Of a stretch of DNA of 64,000 nucleotides, positions 18,156 to 26,651 are shown one piece after another. The stretch comes from Luteibacter sp. SG786 (lineage in GTDB: Bacteria; Pseudomonadota; Gammaproteobacteria; Xanthomonadales; Rhodanobacteraceae): positions 248,001-312,000 of the forward strand of contig NZ_JAAOYX010000001.1 of assembly GCF_011759605.1 (NCBI RefSeq), read 5' to 3'. Under the pieces are notes generated by a model that saw nothing but the letters and a program-made list of their open reading frames with translations, did not search any database and had not been told where the DNA came from. A program made the translations under genes and the position numbers. How positions within the stretch are numbered: the stretch's first letter is position 1; every line of letters starts with the position of its first letter.

Positions 18156-19259
18156 ATGACGTGGTTGCCCGACTCGCTGCGCCAGCTGCGCCGCGACATT
18201 CTTTTCCTCGTGCTGCTCGTGGTGGCGATCGCCTTCGCGGTCGCCAACCCGTCCCGTCTGCCGCAGTGGCCTGGCCTGGTCGACTGGCCCACCATCGCCG
18301 CGCTTGCGGGGTTGCTCCTGCTCACCAAGGCCGTGGAGTCCAGCGGCGCGCTCGATGTCGCGGGGCGCTGGCTCATCGATCGCACCTCCACGCGCCGCGT
18401 GGCCGCAATCGGCCTCGTGGCCGCGGCGGCCGTGCTTTCGATGCTGCTCACCAACGATGTGGCGTTGTTCGTGGTGGTGCCGCTGACCTTGCGCATGTGT
18501 CGCATCGCGCGCATGCCGGCGACGCGCATCGTGGTGTTCGAGGCGCTGGCGGTGAACGCCGGGTCGATGCTCACGCCGATCGGCAACCCGCAGAACCTGT
18601 TCCTCTGGCAGCAGTGGAACAACGGTTTCGGCGGCTTCGTGTGGGCCATGCTGCCGCTGTCGGGTGCCGCACTGGCGTTGCTGTTGGTGCTTGCCGCACT
18701 TGCCTTTCCCGCCGACCCGCTGGAAGTGCACGAGCAGGCCGAAGAGCACGTCGACCGCACGATGCTCGTCGCCGCCGCGGTGCTCTATATTCCGTTCATC
18801 TTCGCTGCCGACCTGGGCCATGCGGCGTGGGGTCTCGTCGGCGTGGCCGCGGTGTTCCTCGTGCTCCGTCGCCGCGTGGTGGCGAGCATCGATTGGGGGC
18901 TGCTGCTCACCTTCGTGCTGATGTTCGTGGACCTGCGGCTGCTCGCCGGCACGGGCATGGTGAAGACGTTCATCGCCGGGTTGGGCCTGAACGAGCCGTC
19001 GCACCTGTACGCCACCGGCGCGCTCGCGTCGCAGGCGGTGAGCAACGTGCCTGCGGCGATCCTCCTTGCGGAGTATTCACACGACTGGCGCACCATCGCC
19101 TATGGCGTGAACGTGGGCGGGTTCGGCTTCGTGCTGGGCTCGCTCGCCAACCTCATCGCGCTGCGGCTGTTGGGCGAGCGCAAGGCGTGGGGCACGTTCC
19201 ACCTGTGGTCGGTGCCGTTCTTTGTGGCGGTTGGCCTGATCGGCTGGCTGCTGCTCTGA
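18156..19259 (+). CDS. Anion permease of the ArsB/CitM/SLC13 superfamily
   Basis: This integral inner-membrane protein (367 residues from ATG 18156) has about ten hydrophobic segments. The family motifs M-L-L-T-N-D-V-A-L near residue 90 and G-S-M-L-T-P-I-G-N-P-Q-N-L near residue 130 mark the substrate and cation-binding hairpins of the ion-transporter superfamily. The substrate (arsenite, citrate, other carboxylates) cannot be told; no ars genes are nearby. A longer frame from TTG 18090 exists but its extra 22 residues are unlike a transporter N-terminus and overlap the upstream gene. Confidence 0.85.
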   Translation: MTWLPDSLRQLRRDILFLVLLVVAIAFAVANPSRLPQWPGLVDWPTIAALAGLLLLTKAVESSGALDVAGRWLIDRTSTRRVAAIGLVAAAAVLSMLLTNDVALFVVVPLTLRMCRIARMPATRIVVFEALAVNAGSMLTPIGNPQNLFLWQQWNNGFGGFVWAMLPLSGAALALLLVLAALAFPADPLEVHEQAEEHVDRTMLVAAAVLYIPFIFAADLGHAAWGLVGVAAVFLVLRRRVVASIDWGLLLTFVLMFVDLRLLAGTGMVKTFIAGLGLNEPSHLYATGALASQAVSNVPAAILLAEYSHDWRTIAYGVNVGGFGFVLGSLANLIALRLLGERKAWGTFHLWSVPFFVAVGLIGWLLL

Positions 19260-19289
19260 ACGACGGTGCTCCAGGCATGGCGGCAGCAT

Positions 19290-19370
19290 TGTGGGAGCCG
19301 CTTCAGCGGCGATAAGGGCGCGGCAATATGGCCCGCTGCCGCGGGATCGCCGGCATAGCCGGCTCCCACA
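19290..19370 (+). repeat. REP-like palindromic element, copy 2
   Basis: An 81-bp copy with the same inverted ends (TGTGGGAGCCG / CGGCTCCCACA) and inner hairpins as at 16503, two bases shorter in the central spacer. It lies between the convergent permease and PHA depolymerase genes, ending eight bases from the depolymerase stop. Confidence 0.9.
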
Positions 19371-19377
19371 GGACGCG

Positions 19378-20661
19378 CTAAGCCTTGCGGTTACCGGTGG
19401 CGCCCGTGTTGCTGTTGCCCTTGTCGAACGCCTTGATGAAGTCGCGTACCTCGGGATAGACGGTGTCGCGCCAGCGGCGGCCGCTGAAGATGCCGTAGTG
19501 GCCGGCGCCCTCCACCGTGATGTGCTTGCGGCGTTTCTTTGCGATGCCCGTGCACAGGCCATGCGCGGCTTCGGTCTGGCCGGCGCCGGAGATGTCGTCC
19601 AGTTCGCCTTCGATGGTGAGCAGGGCCGTGGACTTGATCTTCGCCGGGCGCACGAGTTCGCCGTGCACTTCCCAGGTGCCCTTGGGCAGGCGATGTTCCT
19701 GGAACACCGTTTCGATGGTGTCGAGGTAGTACTCCGCGGGCATGTCGAGCACCGCGTTGTATTCGTCGTAGAACTTGCGGTGCGCCTCGGCGTCATCGAG
19801 GTCGCCCTTGCGCAGGTTCTCATAGAAGTCCCAGTGCGACATGACATGGCGGCTGGGGTTCATGGCGATGAACCCCGCGTGCTGCAGGAAGCCCGGATAC
19901 ACGTCTCGACCGGCGCCGGGGTACTGGTAGGGCACCTTGTGGATCAGCTGGTTGCGGAACCACGACAGTGGCCGCGTGGTGGCGAGGTTGTCCACGCTGG
20001 TCGGGCTTTTCCGGGTGTCGATCGGCCCGCCCATCAGCGTGAGCGTGGCGGGCGTGGCTTCGCCGCGCGCCGCCATGAGCGATACCGCCGCCAGCACCGG
20101 CACGGTGGGCTGGCACACGGACACCACGTGCGCGCGGTGCACGCCGACGTGGCGGATGAATTCCTCGATGTAGGACACGTAATCCGCCAGCGAGAAGGTG
20201 CCTTCCTCCAGCGGGATCATGCGCGCATCAACCCAGTCGGTGATGTACACCTTGTGGTCGCGCAGCAGGGTGCGCACGGTATCGCGGAGCAGGGTGGAAT
20301 GATGCCCGGACAGGGGCGCGACCACGAGCACAGCGGGATCGTGCTTCATGCGGTCCACGGTGGCCTGGTCGTCGGAGAAGCGCTTGAAGCGCTTCAGCGT
20401 GCAGAACGGCTTGGCCATGGACACCTGCTCGACGATCGCCACGTCGTGCCCATGGGCGTGCACGCTATGGATGTCGAACTCGGGTTTCTCGTAGGCCTTG
20501 CCCAGGCGGTACATCAGTTCGCAACCCGCGGCCGCGCGGTCGGCGCCGGGCATGCGGGCGAACGGACTGGCGATGTCGCCGAACATCTTCGCCCCCGCCT
20601 CGGCCCAATACGAAAGCGGGCTGAGCATCGAGCGTTGCCATTCGTGCATGAGGTAGAGCAT
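19378..20661 (-). CDS. phaZ: Intracellular polyhydroxyalkanoate depolymerase
   Basis: This alpha/beta-hydrolase breaks down stored polyhydroxybutyrate inside the cell. The 427-residue protein has no signal peptide. The nucleophile is the cysteine of V-S-V-C-Q-P-T near residue 185 (PHB depolymerases of this type use Cys rather than Ser). The oxyanion motif A-P-L-S-G-H-H lies near residue 115, D in E-G-E-L-D-D near 355 and H in G-A-G-H-Y-G near 388. No PHA synthase gene is in the window. A REP element abuts its 3' end. Confidence 0.92.
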   Translation of the reverse strand: MLYLMHEWQRSMLSPLSYWAEAGAKMFGDIASPFARMPGADRAAAGCELMYRLGKAYEKPEFDIHSVHAHGHDVAIVEQVSMAKPFCTLKRFKRFSDDQATVDRMKHDPAVLVVAPLSGHHSTLLRDTVRTLLRDHKVYITDWVDARMIPLEEGTFSLADYVSYIEEFIRHVGVHRAHVVSVCQPTVPVLAAVSLMAARGEATPATLTLMGGPIDTRKSPTSVDNLATTRPLSWFRNQLIHKVPYQYPGAGRDVYPGFLQHAGFIAMNPSRHVMSHWDFYENLRKGDLDDAEAHRKFYDEYNAVLDMPAEYYLDTIETVFQEHRLPKGTWEVHGELVRPAKIKSTALLTIEGELDDISGAGQTEAAHGLCTGIAKKRRKHITVEGAGHYGIFSGRRWRDTVYPEVRDFIKAFDKGNSNTGATGNRKA

Positions 20662-20719
20662 GCCGCTGCGTCCGGGCCAAAAGGTGGCGCATCATAACCA
20701 GTTGCGCCGCGCCATATGT

Positions 20720-20756
20720 AAAGCCCCTGTTTTTACTCGATTTAGAGAGGGGCTTT
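20720..20756 (-). terminator. Possible terminator stem-loop after the methyltransferase gene
   Basis: AAAGCCCCT (20720-20728) and AGGGGCTTT (20748-20756) form a nine-pair stem that includes the last codons of the minus-strand methyltransferase. The T-tract after the stem is only three bases, so termination strength is doubtful. Confidence 0.45.
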
Positions 20757-21506
20757 GCGGCAGACCAGCAGGACCTCGTCCACGCCCGGCGCCGGTTGGA
20801 AGCCTTCCGTGAACACCAGCGGCTTCTGGAAACGCACGCCCAGGGGCATGAAAACCCGGTTGTACCACCACATGGCGCGTGCCCTGTGGTGGGTGAGGAA
20901 ATACTGGCCCAGGTCGAGCAGCTTCGACGATTTGGGCTGCATGCCATAGACGGCGCTGCGCTCGATGGCGAAGCCGTGGCGGGACAGCAGGTCGCGGATG
21001 GCCTCTGGCTCGTACCGGCGGTAATGCCCCACGAAGTCGTCGAAAGGGGTCCAGGCCTCGGGATGCAGGGGCACCGAGAGCAGCAGGCGAGCGCCCGGCT
21101 CCGCCACGCGGGCCAACTCCCCCAGGGCACCCTCGTCGTCCACCACGTGTTCCAGGATGTCGAAGGCGCACACGAAGTCGAAACTGGCATCGCGGAACGG
21201 CAGCGCGCCGATCATCGCGTTCGCGACGCGGGCGCCGCTGCGGCCCAGTTCGGCGAGCGCCGGGCGGCTGAGGTCGACGAACTGGGTATCCGCCAACGGC
21301 AGCCGGGGCCGCAGGCCCGGGGCCACCTCGAGGCGGCGGGAGGTCTGGGCGGCCAGTTCCGACACCAGGGGCCAGGTGTTGAAGCGCTCCGGCGCGAAAA
21401 GCTTGGCCTCTGACCACAAGGCGTCGTAGAAGCGCTTGTTGCTGCCGATCAGTTCGGCGTCCGTGCGCGCCGCCGATGGGCCCGAGGTGAACGATGCGGT
21501 GGTCAT
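20742..21506 (-). CDS. Class I SAM-dependent methyltransferase
   Basis: The 254-residue protein has a Rossmann-like core, but motif I is weak (L-E-V-A-P-G-L near residue 60). Clearer are the F-D-I-L-E-H-V-V-D-D block near residue 115 and the late G-H-Y-R-R-Y-E near 160, both typical of methyltransferase family 11 proteins. The substrate is unknown. It is transcribed towards phaZ, from which it is separated by a stem-loop, and follows the molybdenum hydroxylase genes on the same strand. Confidence 0.85.
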   Translation of the reverse strand: MTTASFTSGPSAARTDAELIGSNKRFYDALWSEAKLFAPERFNTWPLVSELAAQTSRRLEVAPGLRPRLPLADTQFVDLSRPALAELGRSGARVANAMIGALPFRDASFDFVCAFDILEHVVDDEGALGELARVAEPGARLLLSVPLHPEAWTPFDDFVGHYRRYEPEAIRDLLSRHGFAIERSAVYGMQPKSSKLLDLGQYFLTHHRARAMWWYNRVFMPLGVRFQKPLVFTEGFQPAPGVDEVLLVCRKAPL

Positions 21507-21532
21507 GCGGTACCTCGGGAGTAGGGGTTGGA

Positions 21533-23809
21533 TCAGCGCAATCGCGCCAGTTCGCGCAGCAGCGGCAGGCGCCGCACGCGAACCGCCGTGGCGCGGAATA
21601 CGGCGTTGGCGAGCGCAGGCGCCGCGGACGGCACGGCGACCACGCTCGCGCCCGTGGGCTCGGCGGTGGAGGGCACGATCACCGTTTCCACTTCGTAGGG
21701 CATGGGCTGGGTCGCGGCGATTGGATAGTCGCGGAAGCCGGTCTGCTGCACCTTACCGTCTTTCACCGTGATGGCAAGGTTGAGTGCGGTGGAAAGCGCG
21801 TCGAGCGTGGCGCCCTGCAACTGTGCCTCGAGCCCCAGGGGATTCACTGCGCGGCCGACGTCGGCGACGCAGACCACGCGGTGGATGTCGATACCGTCTT
21901 TTGTGGGCGCCACTTCGACCGCATGCGCCACGTAGGCGCCGAATACGTAGGCGCAGGCGATGCCGAGGCCGTTCTCGCTGCGCAGCCAGCGGCTCCAGTC
22001 GAGCTTCTCCGCGGCGAGCTTCAGTACGTTCGCCATGCGTTCGGTGTCGATGGGGCCACCGCGCCCGCTGTAGGGCAACTGGCGGGCATTGCCGAGCAAT
22101 GCCAGGCGGAAGTCGAGCGGGTTGGTGTTCGTGGCGTGCGCCAGTTCGTCGATAAAGCTTTCGCTGGCGAACGTCGGCGTGACGTGCGGCGAACCGCGCC
22201 ACTCGCCGCGGGCGAGCCGCGACGGCAGCGGATACCAGTCGCTGCGGAAGTTCGGCACGAGGCCCGCCGGCAGGGCGTCGGGCACGAGCTCCGACTGCCA
22301 CAGGCGGTTGTCGGGGACGCCGCGCCCGGCGAGCGCGGACGGGCTGGCCATGCGCTGGTGCCAGCCGACGATTTTCTTCTTGCGGTCCAGCGACGCGTTG
22401 AGCCGGTGCACGGCCAGCGGGCGGTAGAAGTCGCGGGAGAGGTCGTCGTCGCGCGTCCAGAGCACCTTCACCGGCCGGTTGCGGATCTCGTCCGGCTTCT
22501 TGGCCAGCGCGATGGCCATGGCCTCGGCGATGTAGTCCGATTCGAGGCGGCGCCCAAAACCGCCGCCGCCGCGCGGCACCTGGATGTCGATCTGGTCGGG
22601 ACGGAAACCGGTCATGCGCTGCACCACCGCGTACACCTGGCGCGGCGACTGCGTGGCCGCGATGACGGTCACGCTGGTGTCCGGATCCAGGCGAACCACG
22701 CAGTTGGGCGTTTCGGCCGTGGCGTGCGCCACCCACGGCTGGAAATAGGTGGCCTCGAGCGCGCGCGCCGCCTTCTTGCGCGCAGCGGCGGTGTCGCCGT
22801 CGTTGCGCACGGTGGACGGCGCGATCGTCTCGTCGTCGAACGCCTGCAGCGCCTGCTGCTCGAGCGCGGAGACCGCCGGCTCGGGAGAGCCGTCGGCTTT
22901 CCACGCGGCCTTGAGCGCGGCCCGTCCGCGCAGTGCGGACCAGGTGTCGCGGGCAAGCACGGCAAGGGCTGGCGCCTGTGCGGTCATGCCCGGCGGCTGG
23001 TTCGCTTCCGGGGCGATGTCGAGGACGGCGTAGACACCGTCGACCTTCTGCGCGGCTTCGCGGTCTGCGTTGTCCAGTGTGCCGCCGGGATAAGGGCAGC
23101 GCGCGAGAACGGCGATGACCGGATCGCCGATGTTTTCGTCGAAGGCGTAGCGAAGCGTGCCGGTGACGACGGCGCGTGCGTCCACATCGCCGGCAGGCTG
23201 GCCGATGAGGCGGTAGCGATCCGGCGACTTGAGCGGCGGAGGGCTGGCCGGCGCGTCGATGCCGGCGGCCGTGGACGCGAGATCGGCGTAGGACACGCGC
23301 CGGTTGTCGCTGGCCAGAACCATGCCGTTCTCGGTACGCAGGCGCTCCGCGGGCACGCCGAGGCGGCGCGCCGCCGCCTGCAGGAGCAGCCAGCGCCCGA
23401 GCGCACCGGCCTGGCGCAGATCGGCCCATGCCGCGGGGATGCTGGTGGCGTCGCCGCTGCGCTGGCGCCCATAGGTGAATTTCGCCTCGCCGTTGCCCAT
23501 GGTCACGCCAAGGCCGAGCGGCTCCACGACGACCCGTGTCCAGTCGGCGTCCAGCTCCTCGGCGATGATGCGGGCCAGCGAGGTGGAGGTGCCTTCGCCG
23601 TTGTCGGGATCGCGCACGCCGATGAAGATGCGACCGTCCGCCGCGATGCGGAGGTACGGGCCCACCTGTGTCCATGTGTCGCCGAGCAGGCCGAGCGGTG
23701 GCGGACGATCGACCGCGCCGACGGTACCGATGCCGATGACAAGGCCGCCCGCGGTGCCGGCGGCAAACTTGAGGAAGCGGCGGCGGGAAAGGCGGACCTC
23801 GCCGCTCAT
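21533..23809 (-). CDS. Molybdopterin-binding subunit of a periplasmic aldehyde/isoquinoline-type oxidoreductase
   Basis: The 758-residue large subunit of a xanthine-oxidase-family hydroxylase. The N-terminus has a Tat signal (S-R-R-R-F-L-K-F, residues 8-15, then a hydrophobic stretch), so the folded cofactor-loaded enzyme is expected in the periplasm. The molybdopterin domain has the glycine-rich G-G-G-G-F-G-R-R near residue 380 and G-E-W-R-G-S-P-H near residue 525. The closest known design is isoquinoline 1-oxidoreductase beta subunit. The ATG overlaps the stop of the 2Fe-2S subunit gene. Substrate is unknown. Confidence 0.9.
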   Translation of the reverse strand: MSGEVRLSRRRFLKFAAGTAGGLVIGIGTVGAVDRPPPLGLLGDTWTQVGPYLRIAADGRIFIGVRDPDNGEGTSTSLARIIAEELDADWTRVVVEPLGLGVTMGNGEAKFTYGRQRSGDATSIPAAWADLRQAGALGRWLLLQAAARRLGVPAERLRTENGMVLASDNRRVSYADLASTAAGIDAPASPPPLKSPDRYRLIGQPAGDVDARAVVTGTLRYAFDENIGDPVIAVLARCPYPGGTLDNADREAAQKVDGVYAVLDIAPEANQPPGMTAQAPALAVLARDTWSALRGRAALKAAWKADGSPEPAVSALEQQALQAFDDETIAPSTVRNDGDTAAARKKAARALEATYFQPWVAHATAETPNCVVRLDPDTSVTVIAATQSPRQVYAVVQRMTGFRPDQIDIQVPRGGGGFGRRLESDYIAEAMAIALAKKPDEIRNRPVKVLWTRDDDLSRDFYRPLAVHRLNASLDRKKKIVGWHQRMASPSALAGRGVPDNRLWQSELVPDALPAGLVPNFRSDWYPLPSRLARGEWRGSPHVTPTFASESFIDELAHATNTNPLDFRLALLGNARQLPYSGRGGPIDTERMANVLKLAAEKLDWSRWLRSENGLGIACAYVFGAYVAHAVEVAPTKDGIDIHRVVCVADVGRAVNPLGLEAQLQGATLDALSTALNLAITVKDGKVQQTGFRDYPIAATQPMPYEVETVIVPSTAEPTGASVVAVPSAAPALANAVFRATAVRVRRLPLLRELARLR

Positions 23810-24357
23810 GCGTTGCCGTCCTTCATGGCGTCCGCGGCGCGCTTGATCGCCTTGCGAATGCGGCCGTAGCTGCCGCAGCGGCAGAGGTTGCCGATCTTGT
23901 CGATATCGGCGTCGGAGGGATTCTTCTGCCGGGAGAGCAGGTCGACCGCGGCCATGATCTGGCCGGGCTGGCAGTAGCCACACATGATGGCGTCCTCGTC
24001 GATCCATGCCTGCTGCACCGGATGCAGCTTGCCGTCGGCCGCGGCGAGGCCCTCCACCGTGGTGACGCGCTTGCCGCGCATCTTTTCCATCTTCGTTTCG
24101 CACGAGGCCACGGCCTTGCCGTCGACGATCACGGTGCAGAAGCCGCAATCGCCCTGGTCGCACCCGTACTTGGCGCCCGTGAGGCGCAGCACGTCGCGCA
24201 GGTACCACAGTAACGGCATCGCGGGATCGCCCGTATGCTTGTAGCGCTTGCCATTGACGATGACGTCGATGCCTTCACGCACCGGCTTGGACGCGGTCTG
24301 GCCGGCCTCTTGCCGGGGAGGTACGGGAACGGGCGACGTCGGGCCTTGCTGTGCCAT
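23806..24357 (-). CDS. 2Fe-2S subunit of the molybdenum hydroxylase
   Basis: From ATG 24357 the product has 183 residues. A Pro/Gln-rich start is followed by a plant-ferredoxin-like domain with the cluster ligands G-C-D-Q-G-D-C-G-F-C near residue 70 plus C in V-A-S-C near 90, and a helical domain with M-C-G-Y-C-Q near residue 127 and C-R-C-G near 159. These are the two clusters typical of the family. It has no export signal of its own, so it probably rides with the Tat-tagged large subunit. An ATG 12 codons upstream (24393) is an alternative start. Confidence 0.92.
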   Translation of the reverse strand: MAQQGPTSPVPVPPRQEAGQTASKPVREGIDVIVNGKRYKHTGDPAMPLLWYLRDVLRLTGAKYGCDQGDCGFCTVIVDGKAVASCETKMEKMRGKRVTTVEGLAAADGKLHPVQQAWIDEDAIMCGYCQPGQIMAAVDLLSRQKNPSDADIDKIGNLCRCGSYGRIRKAIKRAADAMKDGNA

Positions 24358-24423
24358 CTGCTTTCTCAGAGTGTCCCTAGATAACCGGGCCATTGTGGCA
24401 TCCGGGCCGGGGATCAGCGAGCG

Positions 24424-25737
24424 TCAGAGTGTCCCTCGCCTGAACAGCCGTCGCCACACGGCGTAGACGGGCAGGCCGGCAAGCACCACGAGGCACACCA
24501 CGCCGGCGCTGAGCGGCTTGTCCCATGCATAGGCCACGACCACGGCGATCACGGTGAGAAGGAATGCCAGCGGCAGCAGCGGATACGCGGGCGTGACGAA
24601 GGCCGGGCGGCCCGTGGCATGGCGGCGATACCAGAAGAGCGTGGCGATGGTGACGGCGTAAGCAGCCCAGTCGCCGAAGGTGGCGAAATCGAGCAACTGG
24701 CCGTAGTTCGCCGCGAGCACGAGCACGATGGCCCAGCCCGAGAGCGCCATGAGGGCGATGTTCGGCGTGCGGTAGCGCGGGTGCAGCCTGGCCACGCTGG
24801 CGAAGAACAGGCCGTCCTCGCCCATGACCTGGAGCACGCGCGCCCCCGCGACGAGGGTGATGTTGCAGAAGCCGAGCGTGGACACAGCGATGCCGATGGC
24901 GATGATCTTCGCGCCGGTGTCGCCGAACACCCGGCTCATGACGTCGGCAGCCGGCGCCTGGCTGGATGCGAGCCCATCGTGTCCGAGTACGGCAAGGTAG
25001 GCATAGTTGGTGAGCACGTAGGCGGCGATGACCACGAGCATGCCCAGCACGAGCGCGCGCGGCAGCGTGCGCTGGGGATCGCGCACCTCGCCGGCGAGGT
25101 TGTTGAGGTAGCTGAAGCCGGAGAAGGCGAACAGCACGGGCAGCAGGGCACCGGCGAGGCCGCCGGCGACATGGGTCGGGCTGGGCGTGAGCGCCTGTGT
25201 GGTGCCGGCGCCGGCGAAAGCGAGGCCGGTGACCACGAGCACGGCGATGGCGGCGAGCTTCAGGATGGCGAAGACGTTCTGCACCTGCGCGCCGAAGCGG
25301 ATGCCGAAGAGGTTGAGCCCGGTGACGAACACGATGGCGCCCGCGGCGAGGGGCTTCACCAGGGTGGGCGAAAGGCCGAACACCGAGGTGGCGTAGCTGC
25401 CGAAGATGGTGGCGACGGCGGCGCTGCTGCCGCTGTAGATCACGAGCAGCATGGTCCATCCGAAAAGGAAGCCCGCGAGCCGGCCGAAGGCTTCGCGCAG
25501 GTAGACGTAGCTGCCGCCGGCCTCGGGCCGCCGCGCGCCGAGTTCGGCGTAGCAGAGACACCCGATGAGGGTGAGCAGGCCGCCGCCGACCCAGAGGGCG
25601 AGCAGCACCAGGCTGGAGTCGGTGCGCTGCGCGGCGATGCCGGGGTTCAGGAAGATGCCGCCGCCGATGATGCCGCCGACCACGATGAGCGCGGCGTCCA
25701 TGAGGGTGAGGCGTCGGGCGTAGCCGGGGTTTTCCAT
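24424..25737 (-). CDS. APC-family amino-acid permease
   Basis: The 437-residue inner-membrane transporter has twelve predicted helices. The APC motif G-G-I-I-G-G-G-I-F lies near residue 22, and E-A-G-G-S-Y-V-Y-L-R-E-A-F-G near residue 75 is typical of amino-acid/polyamine/organocation carriers. The substrate cannot be assigned. ATG 25737 gives the usual short cytoplasmic start; longer in-frame extensions upstream run into repeat DNA. It follows the hydroxylase genes on the same strand after a 66-base gap but is probably separately expressed. Confidence 0.88.
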   Translation of the reverse strand: MENPGYARRLTLMDAALIVVGGIIGGGIFLNPGIAAQRTDSSLVLLALWVGGGLLTLIGCLCYAELGARRPEAGGSYVYLREAFGRLAGFLFGWTMLLVIYSGSSAAVATIFGSYATSVFGLSPTLVKPLAAGAIVFVTGLNLFGIRFGAQVQNVFAILKLAAIAVLVVTGLAFAGAGTTQALTPSPTHVAGGLAGALLPVLFAFSGFSYLNNLAGEVRDPQRTLPRALVLGMLVVIAAYVLTNYAYLAVLGHDGLASSQAPAADVMSRVFGDTGAKIIAIGIAVSTLGFCNITLVAGARVLQVMGEDGLFFASVARLHPRYRTPNIALMALSGWAIVLVLAANYGQLLDFATFGDWAAYAVTIATLFWYRRHATGRPAFVTPAYPLLPLAFLLTVIAVVVAYAWDKPLSAGVVCLVVLAGLPVYAVWRRLFRRGTL

Positions 25738-26153
25738 GGCGATAGCGTTGACGAGGAGGCGTGCAGGATGGCGTGTGTCACATGGGGGCGCAAGCTGACT
25801 GGCTTGGCGTCGCCATCGCAATGGCGCTGGGGCGTGGCGGCAGGAGCCCTCGGCCGCCCCCTCGTCGCTACGCTGCGGTGTCGCTTGGGAAAGGAGGGCC
25901 GCTGCGCGGCCAGTTTTCGATGGCTTGCGCCCCGGCGCGCACGGACGGTCGGCGGGGTTTTCCGACTCGACATCCTTGTCTCGGCGGAAAAGGCCGGCCA
26001 TCCTGGCCGGCCCCCTTCGGGCCTTCTCCGCCGACCGTCCTCACCTCCGCTACCCGCGCCGAGGGGGCGACCAAGGGCTCTACCGATTACTGAGGTACAT
26101 GCGGGGAACCCACGCGCGGTAACCGCACGTTTGGTATGAGGCGACGCTTTGGC
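25738..26153. repeat. Intergenic region with a diverged copy of the 320-bp dispersed module
   Basis: Between about 25888 and 26060 the sequence follows the same order of blocks as the modules at 32959 and 54465: GAAAGGAGGGCCGCTGCGCG, ATGGCTT, a GGCGGGG stretch, a CTCGGCGGAA block, the hairpin GGCCGGCCATCCTGGCCGGCC and GGGCCTTCTCCGCC. It differs at many positions and lacks the outer ends. All ORFs across it are low-complexity Arg/Pro-rich frames, so it is treated as non-coding repeat. Confidence 0.6.
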
Positions 26154-26651
26154 TCACTTCCGCCGCGAACGTACGAAGTACGGCGCGGCCAGATGGAGTA
26201 GACCAACCAGAACGGCGCACCCGATATATTCGACAAAGCCATCGGAAGCGGGACGCTCGCCATGCTGCGCCGATCTGAGGGCTTCTGCGATGAGCAGAAT
26301 CGCCAGCGGGGACACCAGTAACCAACTGATCCAGCCCGCTACGGGAAAGACCCGCCGTCGCCAAGGGGCCCAGAACTCCCTACGGCTTCTGGATGCGGGT
26401 TTCAGCCAAGGTATGACCAGCCACGCAATGACATGCAGGGCTACGGTCCCCACTATCGCCGTTGACCACGTAGCGACGCTGTAGGTCGACTCAAGCGAGG
26501 TTGCTCCGAAAAAACTATCCAGCCAGTCGTACGCAACCGTAGGAAGAAAGAAATAAGAGGTGTCGTCAACAGCAAGCCACGCGATGCCGTAAACATGCGT
26601 CGCCACAATCAGCCACGACACCCAGCCGATCACGTACTTGAATCTGCTCAC
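26154..26651 (-). CDS. Four-helix membrane protein, candidate immunity protein
   Basis: The 165-residue product has four hydrophobic segments (about residues 8-27, 60-82, 100-122 and 138-156) joined by short polar loops and ends in a basic tail (R-S-R-R-K). It has no family I recognise. Its ATG lies within the stop of the DUF2778 gene (four-base overlap), so it is made right after that wall-active enzyme. Base composition is more AT-rich than in the flanking genes. By position, size and topology it is a candidate immunity protein; that role is inferred. Confidence 0.75.
   Translation of the reverse strand: MSRFKYVIGWVSWLIVATHVYGIAWLAVDDTSYFFLPTVAYDWLDSFFGATSLESTYSVATWSTAIVGTVALHVIAWLVIPWLKPASRSRREFWAPWRRRVFPVAGWISWLLVSPLAILLIAEALRSAQHGERPASDGFVEYIGCAVLVGLLHLAAPYFVRSRRK

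Noticed and set aside
21494-23869. A 791-residue plus-strand frame opposite the molybdenum subunit
   Set aside because: Composition is typical of a shadow frame (His/Arg/Gly-rich, no motif), and the minus strand shows two cofactor-binding subunits with correct motifs.
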